64,000 bases of DNA from GCA-2746795 sp963747345 (GCA_963747345.1 CAVVFA010000002.1:1-64000), one strand, 5' to 3'; shown: positions 7,252 to 17,546, counted from the stretch's first letter. A program made the numbers and translations. Notes: generated from the sequence alone by a model not told the origin.

Positions 7252-8985
7252 TTGAAGAAATTAAGCGTATTCGTATTAACTTTTCTTCTTATACTGGTTG
7301 CTTGCGGACAGGCCGATGTGCCGTTGGTTGATGAAGAAACGGCCGTTTCCCTATCCCCTATTCCTGCTGAGATTGACCCCACGGGAACTGTCGTCATGAT
7401 GCCCACAGAAACGGCCGTTCCCACAGAATTCCCTACCGTTTCACCCACACCCATCACCGATGACTTAACCATCACCCCTGAAGATGTATTTCTCTACCCC
7501 GTTCCCCAAATTTATACCGATGACTATGTTTCCATTCAGGTCTTCCCACAAGTGCCAGAGGGCATAGCCGTGGAGATGGTGACATTGCACATTTATGTGG
7601 ATGGCGAAGAGTTAGCAGCCAGCCAACTGAATTGGGGAAGCCTCGCTTCCAAACCCCAGGCAGTCGTGGAGTGGGCGTGGCAAGCGGACAGCATCGCTGG
7701 CACGCATGAGATTCAGGTTGTATTAGATCAGGGCGATTTAATTCAAGTTGGCGATGAAAACCCAGACAACAATACGGCCGTTCTGACAGTTCCGGTGGTA
7801 GCGGCGGCGTCTCGCCCCATACCTGAGAGAAATGCGACTTGGGTTACAGCTGAAAACGAGTGCTGTCTCATTCATGTGGTTAGCGGCACAGCGGCGTACC
7901 GAGATTTACCTGATTTAACGGTGATGGTAGAAACGGCCGTTCTCGAAGCAAGTCGGCAGTTAAACCTGGAGCCAGAAGAGAAACTCGATATATTTTTCGT
8001 AGATCGAATTATTGGACAAGGTGGATACGCGGGTACAGAGATGGTGCTTTCCTACTTAGATAGGCCATACGCTGGCGACGGTCTATACGAAACTTTGGTG
8101 CATGAAACGGTTCATCTACTAGACAAACAGATCGCCCCACAGCGGATCACACTACTGGCAGAAGGAACGGCCGTTTGGGCAGCCGGTGGTCACTACAAAC
8201 CAGAAGCCCTCGACCAACGAGCCTCGGCATTAGTCACCATTAATGAATACATTCCCATCGCCGAACTCGCTAACGACTTCTATCCCGTGCAGCATGAAAT
8301 TGGGTATCTGGAAGCTGGGGGACTCGTCAAATATTTAGTAAACACCTATGGCTGGTCGGTGTACCGTGACTTTTACAGCAGTGTGACCCTAGAAGATGTG
8401 AACTCGCCTGCGGAGGCGCTAGACAGAGGATTCCAGGCACATTACGGAAAAAGCTTGTCTGACATGGAATCTGAATGGCTTGCCTACCTTGCCCAAATCG
8501 AAGTGAGCGATTCAGCCGTTACGGATCTATCTACAACTATTCGTTTTTACAATGTCATGCGCCAATACCAAACGATTTACGATCCCACCGCCCATTTCCT
8601 CAATGCCTGGCTTCCCTATCCCTATGACGTAATAGAAAAAGGCAACCCCGCAGATTTAACGGGACACCCTCGTGAGGAAATCAATATTACGCTAGAAACA
8701 ATGCTGGTTGCGGCCGATAGTGCCATGCGTGGCGGTGATTATAATCGTGCCAATATTATTTTAGAAAGTATTACACGAGTGATAGAAACAGATGGCGCAT
8801 TCATCGATCCGCTGGCAATCAACTATCGTAACATCGTGCGCAAAGCAGCGGTTGAAGGGTATGAAGCCCAACAAATATCATTAAACGGCAGCCGTGCCGA
8901 ACTGACGGCCACCAAAACCAATTCAACCAATTTAGATGTGTTTAAGTTGAAGTTGCAAGGGCAAGAATGGGTGTTCACGAACTAA
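7252..8985 (+). CDS. Secreted lipoprotein with HExxH zinc-peptidase domain
   Basis: The start is TTG, preceded by AGGGGATGA. The N-terminus KKLSVFVLTFLLILVACG is a lipoprotein signal with cleavage before Cys19. A Thr/Pro-rich linker (about 30-75) is followed by a CARDB-like beta-sandwich (about 80-185) ending in NTAVLTVPV. A catalytic region then carries LVHETVHLLDKQ (HExxH near residue 284) and LLAEGTAVW with a downstream Glu as probable third ligand, which fits a gluzincin-type peptidase. The rest is helical. The protein would be membrane-anchored outside the cell and cleave proteins or peptides; the substrate is unknown. Four exact palindromes fall in this gene, all encoding TAV. There is no obvious operon partner. 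Confidence 0.75.
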   Translation: MKKLSVFVLTFLLILVACGQADVPLVDEETAVSLSPIPAEIDPTGTVVMMPTETAVPTEFPTVSPTPITDDLTITPEDVFLYPVPQIYTDDYVSIQVFPQVPEGIAVEMVTLHIYVDGEELAASQLNWGSLASKPQAVVEWAWQADSIAGTHEIQVVLDQGDLIQVGDENPDNNTAVLTVPVVAAASRPIPERNATWVTAENECCLIHVVSGTAAYRDLPDLTVMVETAVLEASRQLNLEPEEKLDIFFVDRIIGQGGYAGTEMVLSYLDRPYAGDGLYETLVHETVHLLDKQIAPQRITLLAEGTAVWAAGGHYKPEALDQRASALVTINEYIPIAELANDFYPVQHEIGYLEAGGLVKYLVNTYGWSVYRDFYSSVTLEDVNSPAEALDRGFQAHYGKSLSDMESEWLAYLAQIEVSDSAVTDLSTTIRFYNVMRQYQTIYDPTAHFLNAWLPYPYDVIEKGNPADLTGHPREEINITLETMLVAADSAMRGGDYNRANIILESITRVIETDGAFIDPLAINYRNIVRKAAVEGYEAQQISLNGSRAELTATKTNSTNLDVFKLKLQGQEWVFTN

Positions 8986-9052
8986 CAGCAACTTGTTAAC
9001 GGGTGACGGCACGTTTGTCGCCGGTCGGCTTGCCAATCCGACAGGACGTCTG

Positions 9053-9706
9053 CTAACTCGTTGAGGTTTGTGACGACTTCCCCCGCTTTCCAAAATTGCG
9101 GCGCTGGCGAATCACCCACTGCTTAATTGGCCCAATCCGTAACGTCAATAACACACCAAGAATCACAGCAAATATAAAGGGTTGCGTGTACGCATTTTTC
9201 ACCAGCAAAATGTAATGCAGCACGGCTAAAATCCCGGCTAGATAGACCCATTTATGCAGGGCAGTCCACTTTTTTCCCAACTTCTTCATCGACCACCGTG
9301 TGGACGTAATCGCCAGCGGTAGCAAAATCAGGAATGCGGCAAAGCCAACCAGGGCATAGCGTTTCTCAAAAATTGCTTCCCGAATCAACGACCAACTCAA
9401 GCCATAGTCTAAATAAACAAAAATCGTCAAATGAAACGCCACATACATAAAAGCGTAGACGCCAAAAATGCGGCGCAACGGGTGCAGTTGCTTCCAGCCA
9501 AAAACAGTATTCAACGGTGTAATCGCCAGGGATAGGATTAATAAGATAATGGCAGCTTTCCCCGTGCGCAGGGTGATTTCACGGATGTAGTCGGGACTGA
9601 ATAGGCCAAAGTAATAATCATAAATTAACAGTGCCAACGGAAGCAGTGATCCGATATGACCCGCTGCGCGAATAAGTTTAGTTTTCTGTTTCCGATCTAG
9701 TTTCAT
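9053..9706 (-). CDS. msrQ: MsrQ, heme-binding membrane subunit of the methionine sulfoxide reductase
   Basis: A 217-residue protein with six predicted membrane helices. It has the histidines expected for b-heme ligation (LHPLRRIFGVYAFMYVAFHLTIF and ALHKWVYLAGILAVLHYILL), as in the YedZ/MsrQ branch of the ferric reductase-like family. MsrQ passes electrons from the quinone pool to MsrP, which repairs oxidised methionines in envelope proteins. The start at 9706 follows GGAGCCAC. It lies immediately downstream of msrP, with a perfect hairpin repeat in the 90-bp gap that may modulate relative expression. The length is normal. Confidence 0.92.
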   Translation of the reverse strand: MKLDRKQKTKLIRAAGHIGSLLPLALLIYDYYFGLFSPDYIREITLRTGKAAIILLILSLAITPLNTVFGWKQLHPLRRIFGVYAFMYVAFHLTIFVYLDYGLSWSLIREAIFEKRYALVGFAAFLILLPLAITSTRWSMKKLGKKWTALHKWVYLAGILAVLHYILLVKNAYTQPFIFAVILGVLLTLRIGPIKQWVIRQRRNFGKRGKSSQTSTS

Positions 9707-9735
9707 GTGGCTCCTGGGTGTGTGCCGCCAAAAGG

Positions 9736-9762
9736 CCTCCGAGGTTTTTGAAACCTCGGAGG
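9736..9762. repeat. Intergenic hairpin repeat of the ACCTCCGAGGTT family, copy 2
   Basis: The arms CCTCCGAGGTTT (9736-9747) and AAACCTCGGAGG (9751-9762) are perfect 12-bp complements with a TTG loop, between msrP and msrQ. The same arm sequence appears at 1502-1550. Confidence 0.85.
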
Positions 9763-9796
9763 TCTACGCAAGTGCGTCGCAACGAAAGACGCATTA

Positions 9797-10783
9797 TTAA
9801 AAGTTTGCTTGCAAGCTCATGCCTTCGTAAAGATACGCCACTTGTTCTTCATAGCCGTTGAACATCAGCGTATCTCGACGGCCGAGTTCACCTATGCGCC
9901 GTTCAGAAGCTTGTGACCAGCGGGGGTGGGGTACTTCAGGATTGACGTTGGCGTAAAAGCCATATTCGCGGGGTGCAGCCGACATCCACAGAGAAGTAGG
10001 CATTTCTTCCACCAGGTCGATCTTAACGATTGACTTGATGCTCTTAAAGCCATATTTCCAGGGAAGAACCATACGAATAGGGGCGCCACTTTGAGGCAGT
10101 AGCTCTTTGCCATAGAGGCCAGTTGCCACGAGTGCCAGGTCGTTCATGGCTTCATCGAGGCGTAGTCCTTCAATGTAGGGCCAATCGTACCAACGACTGT
10201 CTTGCCCAGGCATGAGTTCAGGGTCGTAAAGCGTTTCAAAGCGCACGAATTTGGCGTCGGCTGTGGGTTCCACTTCGCTCAGCAGTTTAGACAGCGGGAA
10301 GCCCATCCAGGGTATGACCATTGACCACGCTTCGACACAGCGCAGGCGGTAGATGCGCTCTTCCTGGTCAAATTTGGTGCGCAAATCTTGAATATCGTAA
10401 ACACCAGGATTGCGTACCAGGCCGCCTACTTCTACTTGCCAGGGCGAGGTAGGGAAATCCTGGGACAGTTTAGCCGGGCCATCTTTGTCGGTTGAGAATT
10501 CGTAGTAATTGTTGTAGGTGGTAATGTCTTCGTAACTGTTGATGGGATCACCTAATTCATCAGTAGTTGTGCTAACTGTGCCTGGGGTTAAATCCGTGTC
10601 GGCTGATACGGGGGCGCTGCCTTGAGGGGCAGGATTAAAGCCCTTGGGAGCGCACGCGGCTAACAAGCTCCCTGCGGCCACTAAGGTAGCGCCTTTCATG
10701 AATTGGCGACGTGATGCATAAATGTGTTCGGGTGTGATTTCGGAGGATGGAATTTCGATGCCTGTGCGTTTTTTGATTAACAT
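9797..10783 (-). CDS. msrP: MsrP, molybdopterin-dependent protein-methionine-sulfoxide reductase
   Basis: A 328-residue sulfite-oxidase-fold enzyme that reduces methionine sulfoxide in exported proteins. The N-terminus carries a twin-arginine signal (SRRQFMKGATLVAAGSLLAAC, residues about 24-44); the Cys at the end of the signal also suits a lipoprotein anchor. The molybdenum-ligating Cys lies in YRLRCVEAWSMVIPW, and the MPGQDSRWYDWPY, GAPIRMVLPWKYGFKSIKSI and WSQASER segments are typical of MsrP. The start at 10783 follows AAGGGAAGCAAC. It forms an operon with msrQ and is divergent from the acyltransferase gene. This is an intact, well-conserved gene. Confidence 0.94.
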   Translation of the reverse strand: MLIKKRTGIEIPSSEITPEHIYASRRQFMKGATLVAAGSLLAACAPKGFNPAPQGSAPVSADTDLTPGTVSTTTDELGDPINSYEDITTYNNYYEFSTDKDGPAKLSQDFPTSPWQVEVGGLVRNPGVYDIQDLRTKFDQEERIYRLRCVEAWSMVIPWMGFPLSKLLSEVEPTADAKFVRFETLYDPELMPGQDSRWYDWPYIEGLRLDEAMNDLALVATGLYGKELLPQSGAPIRMVLPWKYGFKSIKSIVKIDLVEEMPTSLWMSAAPREYGFYANVNPEVPHPRWSQASERRIGELGRRDTLMFNGYEEQVAYLYEGMSLQANF

Positions 10784-11036
10784 GTTGCTTCCCTTTTGTG
10801 ATCCATATTTTCTTTAATGCAGATGTTCTTGAATGCGGTGTTCTTTAGATATGATGAGGATAATAGAATGTTATGACAGATTTCTAAAGAGAATATTATG
10901 AAATGCTTACAAAAGCAGAAATCAGAAGGCAGAAAGCAGAAGGATGACTGTTTTATAGCATTCAGTGGGTAGCGTACCCGAAAAAATCTAGTACGCTTGG
11001 GCTTTGTGAATTACTTTATGGTTTGGAGAGGTGGGT

Positions 11037-12323
11037 GTGGCTAGAGAATTATCGTTGATGGAACATATGATGTGTCTGGTGTCGGATGTGGTGCCGATTA
11101 ATTTTGTTTTGACTGCGCGTATTCAGGGTCAATTTACGATGATGGAATTGCGGGATGCTCTGGAGAAGGCGCGGCAAAAGCAACCTTTGTTGGCTGTGCG
11201 TGTCGTGGATGGGGATAACGGCCGTTTCCATTTCTGCCCGCCTGATAATCCCCAACTCTCAATCCGATTGGTCTCGCGTGCATCAGACAGCGCCTGGGAG
11301 CGAGAGGTTGAACAGGAAATCAAAACCCTCTTTGATTGGCGCACTGGCCCGTTGGTGCGTTTGGTGTGGGTGCAAGGTGAAGCCGTTTCTGAACTGCTGT
11401 TGGTTTGTCATCATGGCATTGCCGATGGCTTGTCGGCGCTATATGTGCTTCACGACATCATGCAGTTTTTAGGAAAGCCAGATACGCCGGTAGTGCCTTT
11501 GTCGATGCTGCCTGCTGCCGAAGAAATACTGCCTGCGGCGGTGCTGCGAAAGCCTGCGATGAGAACAAAAATAACGCTTGCTCGAGGTGGGCTAAAACTT
11601 TTACCCTTGCTCAATCGGTTTAAAAAACAAAACACAGCCTCCGATTTCCCATCTGAACCGCCTGACCTGGCGTTTCAGATGATTTCCTGGATGCTCGATG
11701 AGGTGGAGACAACGGCCGTTATCCAGCGAGCCAAACAAGAAAATACAACCGTACACGGGGCATTGGGAGCCGCGTTTCTGAAAACCTTCGCCATGCGGGA
11801 AGGTGAAAAAACCGGCTGGCAGCGAAAACTTTCCAACCCTGTCAGTATACGGAAGCACCTGGCTCCCCCTGTAGGCGAAGACTTTGGCTTGTTTATTGCC
11901 CTGGTAGAAACGGCCGTTATCTGCCAACCAGAACGAGATTTCTGGGAGATCGCTCAGGAGATTAAGCAAAAACTGGCGCGTGATTCGGTCGCTGAAAAAG
12001 TGCTCTTTCCGTTTGCAATGGCGCAGTACCTGGAACCCAATGGGCCAGGATTGGAATTGCTTGGTGACTTCAACAACATCAGCTACGACTTATCCATCAC
12101 CAACCTGGGACGATTTAACTTTCCGGTGAGCTATAGCGGGCTTGAGCTGCAAGCAATTTTTGGCCCAGTCGTAACCACGACGGCAAACGAGAGAATTCTG
12201 GGGGTGACAACTGTCGGCGGTAAGCTTTGTTTTACCTTTGTGTTCCAGCCAAAAGACATGACTTTGGCGCAGGCTGAGGAAATTAAGGCACAGGCAATGG
12301 CTTTTCTTGTAGACGCTTGTTAA
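11037..12323 (+). CDS. Stand-alone condensation-domain acyltransferase (PapA/WES-like)
   Basis: Roughly 428 residues, starting at a GTG at 11037 because GGAG at 11025-11028 is eight bases upstream; a GTG at 11031 is also in frame. CHHGIADG near residue 124 is the HHxxxDG catalytic motif of the CoA-dependent/condensation-domain acyltransferase superfamily, and the fold continues with the NPVSIRKHL and GRFNFPVSY regions. Stand-alone members esterify alcohols (waxes, phthiocerol-like lipids) or modify peptides. No NRPS, PKS or lipid gene is next to it, so the substrate is unknown. Palindromes encode DNGRFH, TTAVIQ and ETAVIC. It converges on the PBP gene, with a bidirectional terminator between. 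Confidence 0.78.
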   Translation: MARELSLMEHMMCLVSDVVPINFVLTARIQGQFTMMELRDALEKARQKQPLLAVRVVDGDNGRFHFCPPDNPQLSIRLVSRASDSAWEREVEQEIKTLFDWRTGPLVRLVWVQGEAVSELLLVCHHGIADGLSALYVLHDIMQFLGKPDTPVVPLSMLPAAEEILPAAVLRKPAMRTKITLARGGLKLLPLLNRFKKQNTASDFPSEPPDLAFQMISWMLDEVETTAVIQRAKQENTTVHGALGAAFLKTFAMREGEKTGWQRKLSNPVSIRKHLAPPVGEDFGLFIALVETAVICQPERDFWEIAQEIKQKLARDSVAEKVLFPFAMAQYLEPNGPGLELLGDFNNISYDLSITNLGRFNFPVSYSGLELQAIFGPVVTTTANERILGVTTVGGKLCFTFVFQPKDMTLAQAEEIKAQAMAFLVDAC

Positions 12324-12353
12324 GAAAACGGGTGATGAGGAGAACGATAAAAT

Positions 12354-12388
12354 AAAAAAGCCTGGGCATCAATCACCCAGGCTTTTTT
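12354..12388. terminator. Bidirectional rho-independent terminator
   Basis: The arms AAAAAAGCCTGGG (12354-12366) and CCCAGGCTTTTTT (12376-12388) form a perfect stem flanked by A and T runs, between the convergent acyltransferase and PBP genes. Confidence 0.93.
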
Positions 12389-12443
12389 GCTCAACAGTTC
12401 CCCACTGTTCACTGAACACTGAAAACTGTTCACCGAAAACTCC

Positions 12444-15235
12444 CTACTCCACCTTAAACCGAATCGTATGCGGCTCGCCCACATAATTGCTGTCCTTGAC
12501 CACGATGAGGCGCAGCAGGTACTCGCCGGGCGGCAGCCCTTCGGCGTGCAGCATTTCCAGTGTGCCATTCACCACCGGCGTACTGTGCGTCTCACCCAAA
12601 GTTAGCCAGTTGATGTTGTCGCCCTCCGGTACACCCAGTTCCAGTTTGTAGAACTGGACCTCTTCCGGATTGAAATTAGCCGTGCCCACGATGGGCATGA
12701 TGCCATCCGCCACTTCGCCATCGGCCGGGCTGGTGATGCGCCAGATGGCGGGGGCGTTGGGGTCGAGGGCTGACGGTGAGCATCTCCTCAGTGCAGGCGG
12801 CGGTGGGCAAGATGGCGATGTTGTGGGCCTGTGCCCATTCATGGGCGGCCTTGAGACTTTCCGGGTTGCGCGGCGGTTTCAGAAAAACCTGCGGCTGGGC
12901 GTTGGGTGGCAGCGTGGTGGCATCGGCGCCTTCAAAGATGTGGCAGAAGATTTGGGGCGGCGGTTGTTTGTCGTCTGCGGCGTCGGTGCTGACCTGGATG
13001 GCTTCCGGAGGCAAGGGTGGCAGGAGAACGGCGGGGGTGCGTAAAACGGCCGTTTCCAATTCTTCCCACTTGACTACATTGGGGTCAACCGGCGGGGTCT
13101 CGTCTGGCGTATCGTCCGTGAGGAACCATTCCTCACTGCCGCGCGTGCAGTCCGTCGCCCCGACTGTGATGGAACTGATGGCACATAACGGCCGTTTCTC
13201 CAGACCAGTAGGCGGTACCGCAAACTCCGTCGCCGGTGGAACCCCATTCACAGTCAACGATTCCAGCAAGCCAAAATCACTGTAAACGGCTTGCATAAAG
13301 TCACTCCACAGCGGCGCGGCGCCCGTAAGGCCACTGATGTCGATCATCTCGCTGTTGTCGGTATTGCCCGTCCATACGCCCACTACCAGACCAGGCGTGT
13401 AGCCCATCGTCCAGTTGTCGCGGTAATCATTGGTCGTACCCGTTTTGGCGGCGGCAGGGAATGGCAGAGCCAGTGGATTGTCATTGCCCATGGCGGGCAC
13501 GCGGGCGGCATCGTCATCCAAAATATCGCTGATGAGGAAAGCCACACGCGGATCGATGACCTGTTCGCCAGAAGTTACGGGGTGTTCGTAGAGCACCTCG
13601 CCGTTGCTCTTGGCGACGCGCAAGAGAGAGACCGGTTCCACGCGCTTGCCGCCGTTGGCGAAGGCCGCGTAAGCTGTGGTCAAATCCAGCGGTGTCACTT
13701 CGCCACCGCCCAATGTTAGCGACAGGCCGTAGCTGCTGCTGTCCTGATCCCAGGTGGTGATGCCTAGTTTCTGCGCAAATTCCATCAATTTGGGGATGCC
13801 GATTTCTTGCAGAGCCAACACCGCCGGAATGTTGTAACTGTTGGCTAACGCTTGGCGCAGCCGGGTGGGACCATGAAAAGCGCCATCGTAATTCACAGGC
13901 GCATACTCACTGCCATCAAACTGGGGATACTCGACGGGCACGTCCCACAGCACATCGGCGGCAGTCCAGGAAACCTCGCCATTTTCAGCGGGTGACAGGG
14001 CCGCGGCATAGGTCAGCGGTTTGATGGAACTGCCGGGCTGCTGCAAGGAGGTAGCGACGTTCACGCTGCCATCAATGGCCTCGTCGTGGTAATCGACACT
14101 GCCCAGCATGGCTAGAATTTCGCCGGTGGTGGGCTGCATGGCAACCAGGGCGGCGTTGGTGAGATTGTGTTCGGGACCAACGGCCGTTACATGCTGACGG
14201 GCTAATTGTTCTGCCAGTCGTTGGTAATCCAGGTCTAAGGATGGTGGTCACTTGCAACCCGCCGTTCGCCACCACATCCGCCCCAAACATTTCCTCTAAC
14301 TGCTGACGGGCATAAACGGCAAAGTGCGGCGCTGTCAGACTGACTTCTTGCACGGCAAAGTTGAGCGGTTCCTGGTAAATGCTTTCAGCTTCGGTCTGGG
14401 TGAGGTAGCCATCGCCCACCATCAAATTGAGAATGAGCCACTGCCGTTCTTTGGCGCCCTCAAAATTGGTAAAGGGATCGAGTTCGACCGGACTTTGCGG
14501 CAGTCCGGCCAATAAACTGGCCTCCCCCGCTGTCAGATTGGCGGCCGGTTTGCCAAAGTAGGTCTGAGCCGCCGCTTCGACGCCGTAGGCCAGGTTGCCG
14601 TAGTAGATTTCGTTGAAATACATCTCCAGGATTTCGTCTTTGCTGTATTTTTGATCCATCAGCGAGGCCAGCACGATTTCTTTGGCTTTACGGTTGTAGG
14701 AAACGGCCGTTCGCTCATCATAATCAAACACAATATGGCGCACAATTTGCTGGGTAATGGTACTGCCGCCCACCGGCCGGGCTTCCGGGTTCTTGTAATT
14801 AGCCAGCAGTGCCGCCGCCACCGAAGGCAAATCCAGTCCCGTATTTTGATAAAACGAGTCATCTTCCACCGAAATCGTGGCGTCAATCATAGACTGTGGC
14901 ACTTGCGCCAACGGAATCTGGGTGCGGTTGCCTTCGCCAAAGAATTCCCACAGCAGGTCGCCATTCCGATCAAAAATGCGTGTTGTCTCAAAGGTTTCCC
15001 GTTCACGGGCGGTATCGAGTTTCGCCACACCGGCTTCAACTTCTCGTGAAAAACTGGTATAGATGAGCGTGCCTGCTACCAAAATGCCGCCAAATACCAG
15101 CACCATCAACAGGACGGTGCCACCGACTAACGCCATACTAAAGCAGCCGCAGCAGCCACGTTTTGGTTTTTGGCCGTCTGTTGATTGCTGATAAACGGGT
15201 TGTTGGGGTTGTGGAGATTGATTATCGTATGACAT
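12444..15235 (-). CDS. Class A penicillin-binding protein (transglycosylase/transpeptidase), two frame breaks
   Basis: This bifunctional peptidoglycan synthase has a cytoplasmic tail with KRGCCGCF, then one membrane helix (about residues 34-56). The GT51 domain shows ISVEDDSFYQNTGLD, GGSTITQQIVRH, KEIVLASLMDQKYSKDEILEMYFNEIYYG and LAGLPQSP. The transpeptidase domain shows GSSIKPLTYA (SxxK serine), ANSYNIPAV (SxN) and AAKTGTTNDYRDNW (KTG). The C-terminus carries a Thr/Pro-rich spacer and an Ig-like BiPBP/Gmad2-type domain (IWRITSPADGEVADG). Frame breaks occur near 14240 (TTI-LDLDYQRLAEQL resumes in the next frame) and near 12770 (LTVS-ALDPNAPAIW). Both are cured by one base, so sequencing indels are likely. 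The total of about 930 residues fits PBP1A/1C-like proteins. Four palindromes lie in the gene. Confidence 0.9.
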
Positions 15236-15461
15236 GCGTCGGCTTTCCTTCTCTCAATAAATGCCTGGACTTGGCGTTTTTACTCGTCACCGGTGTCGCG
15301 CGATTTGACAAATCGCGTTACGGCTCCAGTATCTGATGAATTTTCTACATCGGAACATTCTTCCGCAGAAATAGGTTCCTGTAATGACATAAAGAGTGTA
15401 CGAAATTGGGGAGCTGCTTACTTGGCGCAAAAACAACGCATTGGCGACGGGATCGACACGA

Positions 15462-15494
15462 AAAAAAAGAGCGTCCTTTTGAGGGCGCTCTTTT
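15462..15494 (-). terminator. Rho-independent terminator of the LysM/Cna-B surface gene
   Basis: The AAAAGAGCG..CC and GGGCGCTCTTTT arms pair around a TTTTGA loop, about 50 bp beyond the stop of the leftward gene at 15545. Confidence 0.8.
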
Positions 15495-15544
15495 AATCTT
15501 CATGTTTCGTCTTTACTTCTAGCCATGACTTTTAGCCACGACTT

Positions 15545-17167
15545 TTAACCACGACGCAGCAAGAAGACACCAGCCCCAGCTAACAAGACAACGAAGGCGG
15601 CACCAATCAAGAGCAAGCCACTAAAGTTGGCTAACCCACCGGAATCTTCAGAAGGAACGGCCGTTTCTGATTCTGGTGCGGTTGTCGGTTCTGCGTCACT
15701 CATCACGGTGGCGTTTGCATCCACTACTTCTTGCGGTGCCTCTTTTAGCCCAAACGTCACCGGAATAATCACACCGCTAGAGACAGCCACAGCCCAGCTT
15801 TCCGGGGTGGTTGCCTGGTATCCGGCTGGCGGGAAAACTTGCACCTGATATGTACCCGCTTCCAAATTCTCAAAGCAGAATGGCTCGTTGATGCCATCTG
15901 TCACGTAAGAAGCTTTGCTATTGCCGTCTTGGAACAAAGAAACCGCAGCATTCGGTAGCAGATTCTCGTTTTCAAGGAAATAGACAGCATCGCCATCTTT
16001 ATCTTCATAGACAATCACACACACGCCATTCGTTGTTTCTGCATCGGCGACAGTTTCTTCGATGGATTCAACGGCAACTGCGTCAGTTGGTGCTGCTTCT
16101 GGCGTAGGTTCTTCACTGGTTTCCTCCGCAGTTGCTTCAGCGGTAGGTTCTGGCGTGGGAACTTGGCCGGGAGGAACAATAATCAACTCGTCTCCAGGAT
16201 TGAAAAATGCCGGATTATTGTTGAGTTCTGGAATAGCAGCGAGTGCTTCTTCCGCCGTTAATCCCATCGTTGGTGCGTACTGAATAGCTAAACTCCAGAA
16301 AGTATCACCCGCTTGCACAACATGAATGACTGCCCCATCAGAACGCGGGGTAGCTGTTGGCGCCGGTGTAGACGTTGGCCCAGCCACAACAGGTGCCTCC
16401 GAATTCACAGGTGCCGAAGAAGAAGAACCTGCACTCGCGCTAACAGTTGGATCAACCTCAGCTAACGCCGTGAGTGACAAACCGTCAAGGAAGAAACCAT
16501 TGTTGATATAGGGTTGTTTGGATCCCATTTCAATCCAAACCGTCATATTTTCAGAAGTTGCTGTGAAATCATGGATAAATACTGGATAGGAAAGGTAGAA
16601 TGGAGACGTGGTACCAGCAGTCCATAAACCACTGTAATTGATATTATTTTCATCAAGCCAGGCTGTGCCAGTTGGCGCAGCCCCCAAGCGAACTTGCCCA
16701 GCATCAAGATCTTCGGGTGCATGTTTGCGACCAGAATAAGTTTCAACAATATCAATGTAGATGGGTGCGGCCAAGCGATACTTGCGGCCTACCTCTAATC
16801 CGGTCACATCTTGTGATAAAGCGGCATAGACTGGTGCCCACCCCTTGAAAATTTTCAAGGCGTAAGAGCCATCACGGAAAAACAAAGTTTGTTCATTTTC
16901 AGGGGCATCTTTGATATTCCATACAACTGTTTCTGGGCGGGCTGCTGCACCATTAGAACGTGGAAATGTTTGTCCATCCAGCCAATGCATTCTCCAGCCA
17001 TTCGGTACAGTAATTTCAGGAATGCCATCTTGATTGAAATGCCCACCTTCAAAACCTGGATTAGTCAGTAAATTTTCCTGAGCTATGGCTTGGTTTCCAC
17101 TCAAACTTAGAGCCACAAAAAGGATGCTTGCTAGCATAAAAAGCAAGACTATTGATTTAATTTTCAT
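15545..17167 (-). CDS. Secreted LysM and Cna-B-like surface protein with C-terminal membrane anchor
   Basis: I chose the ATG at 17167 (MKIKSIVLL), preceded by GGAGGAAGAG. A signal peptide (about 1-30) is followed by a carbohydrate-binding-like beta domain (NLLTNPGFEGGHFNQDG, about 34-225). Next come a Ser/Pro/Thr linker and one LysM domain (VIHVVQAGDTFWSLAIQYAP, ending GDELIIVPPG), an acidic Thr/Pro/Glu linker, and an SdrD/Cna-B-like beta-sandwich (VCVIVYEDKDGDAVYFLENE). The protein ends in a hydrophobic helix and RRG. LysM binds peptidoglycan, so the protein is probably anchored at the wall-membrane interface. It is a single gene with its own terminator, and is similar in style to the neighbouring LysM lipoprotein. 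Confidence 0.8.
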   Translation of the reverse strand: MKIKSIVLLFMLASILFVALSLSGNQAIAQENLLTNPGFEGGHFNQDGIPEITVPNGWRMHWLDGQTFPRSNGAAARPETVVWNIKDAPENEQTLFFRDGSYALKIFKGWAPVYAALSQDVTGLEVGRKYRLAAPIYIDIVETYSGRKHAPEDLDAGQVRLGAAPTGTAWLDENNINYSGLWTAGTTSPFYLSYPVFIHDFTATSENMTVWIEMGSKQPYINNGFFLDGLSLTALAEVDPTVSASAGSSSSAPVNSEAPVVAGPTSTPAPTATPRSDGAVIHVVQAGDTFWSLAIQYAPTMGLTAEEALAAIPELNNNPAFFNPGDELIIVPPGQVPTPEPTAEATAEETSEEPTPEAAPTDAVAVESIEETVADAETTNGVCVIVYEDKDGDAVYFLENENLLPNAAVSLFQDGNSKASYVTDGINEPFCFENLEAGTYQVQVFPPAGYQATTPESWAVAVSSGVIIPVTFGLKEAPQEVVDANATVMSDAEPTTAPESETAVPSEDSGGLANFSGLLLIGAAFVVLLAGAGVFLLRRG

Positions 17168-17546
17168 TCTTTCTCTTCCTCCACAACGTCTGTGCTTCAA
17201 GTGCATTGTGTTTACATTTTTGAACTGTTGACCTTCTGCAAAGGATCAAAAATATAGCGCAATTTAAAATTGCGCTAGAAACAATCAAGAATTGTAACAT
17301 GCCGCTCATGAAACTGCCATTTTAAGCAGAAATTTATTGCGCTGCGGTTTCTTGACGAGGTATTTCGCATATGGTAGACTGCATTATGTTTACCAAATTG
17401 TTTGTGTATGGATGCGGACACAAATAAAGCTTAATAAAATACGCATCCTCAAGGCTTGATTGTTCATCGAAGGCAAATGTTATTCACGGTTAAGCCCTAA
17501 ATGTTAAGTTTCCGGATTTATATATAGATCGATTTGGAGGATCTCT
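17168..17546. other. Divergent intergenic region with hairpin and structured element A
   Basis: A near-perfect palindrome, TAGCGCAATTT/AAATTGCGCTA (17255-17277), lies in the left part. At 17441-17496 is an element resembling the one at 18211-18264: both read CGCATC, then GGCTTGA, a CGAAGGC/CAAAGCC stretch, GTTATTCA, then TAAGCC or CAAGCC. The outer arms here (17453-17461 with 17488-17496) pair using G-T wobbles. The region must hold promoters for the LysM genes on both sides. Confidence 0.45.

Noticed and set aside
10915..10950. AGAAATCAGAAGGCAGAAAGCAGAAGG purine-rich repeats between msrP and the acyltransferase
   Set aside because: Short imperfect units, seen once; a low-complexity spacer is the simplest view.
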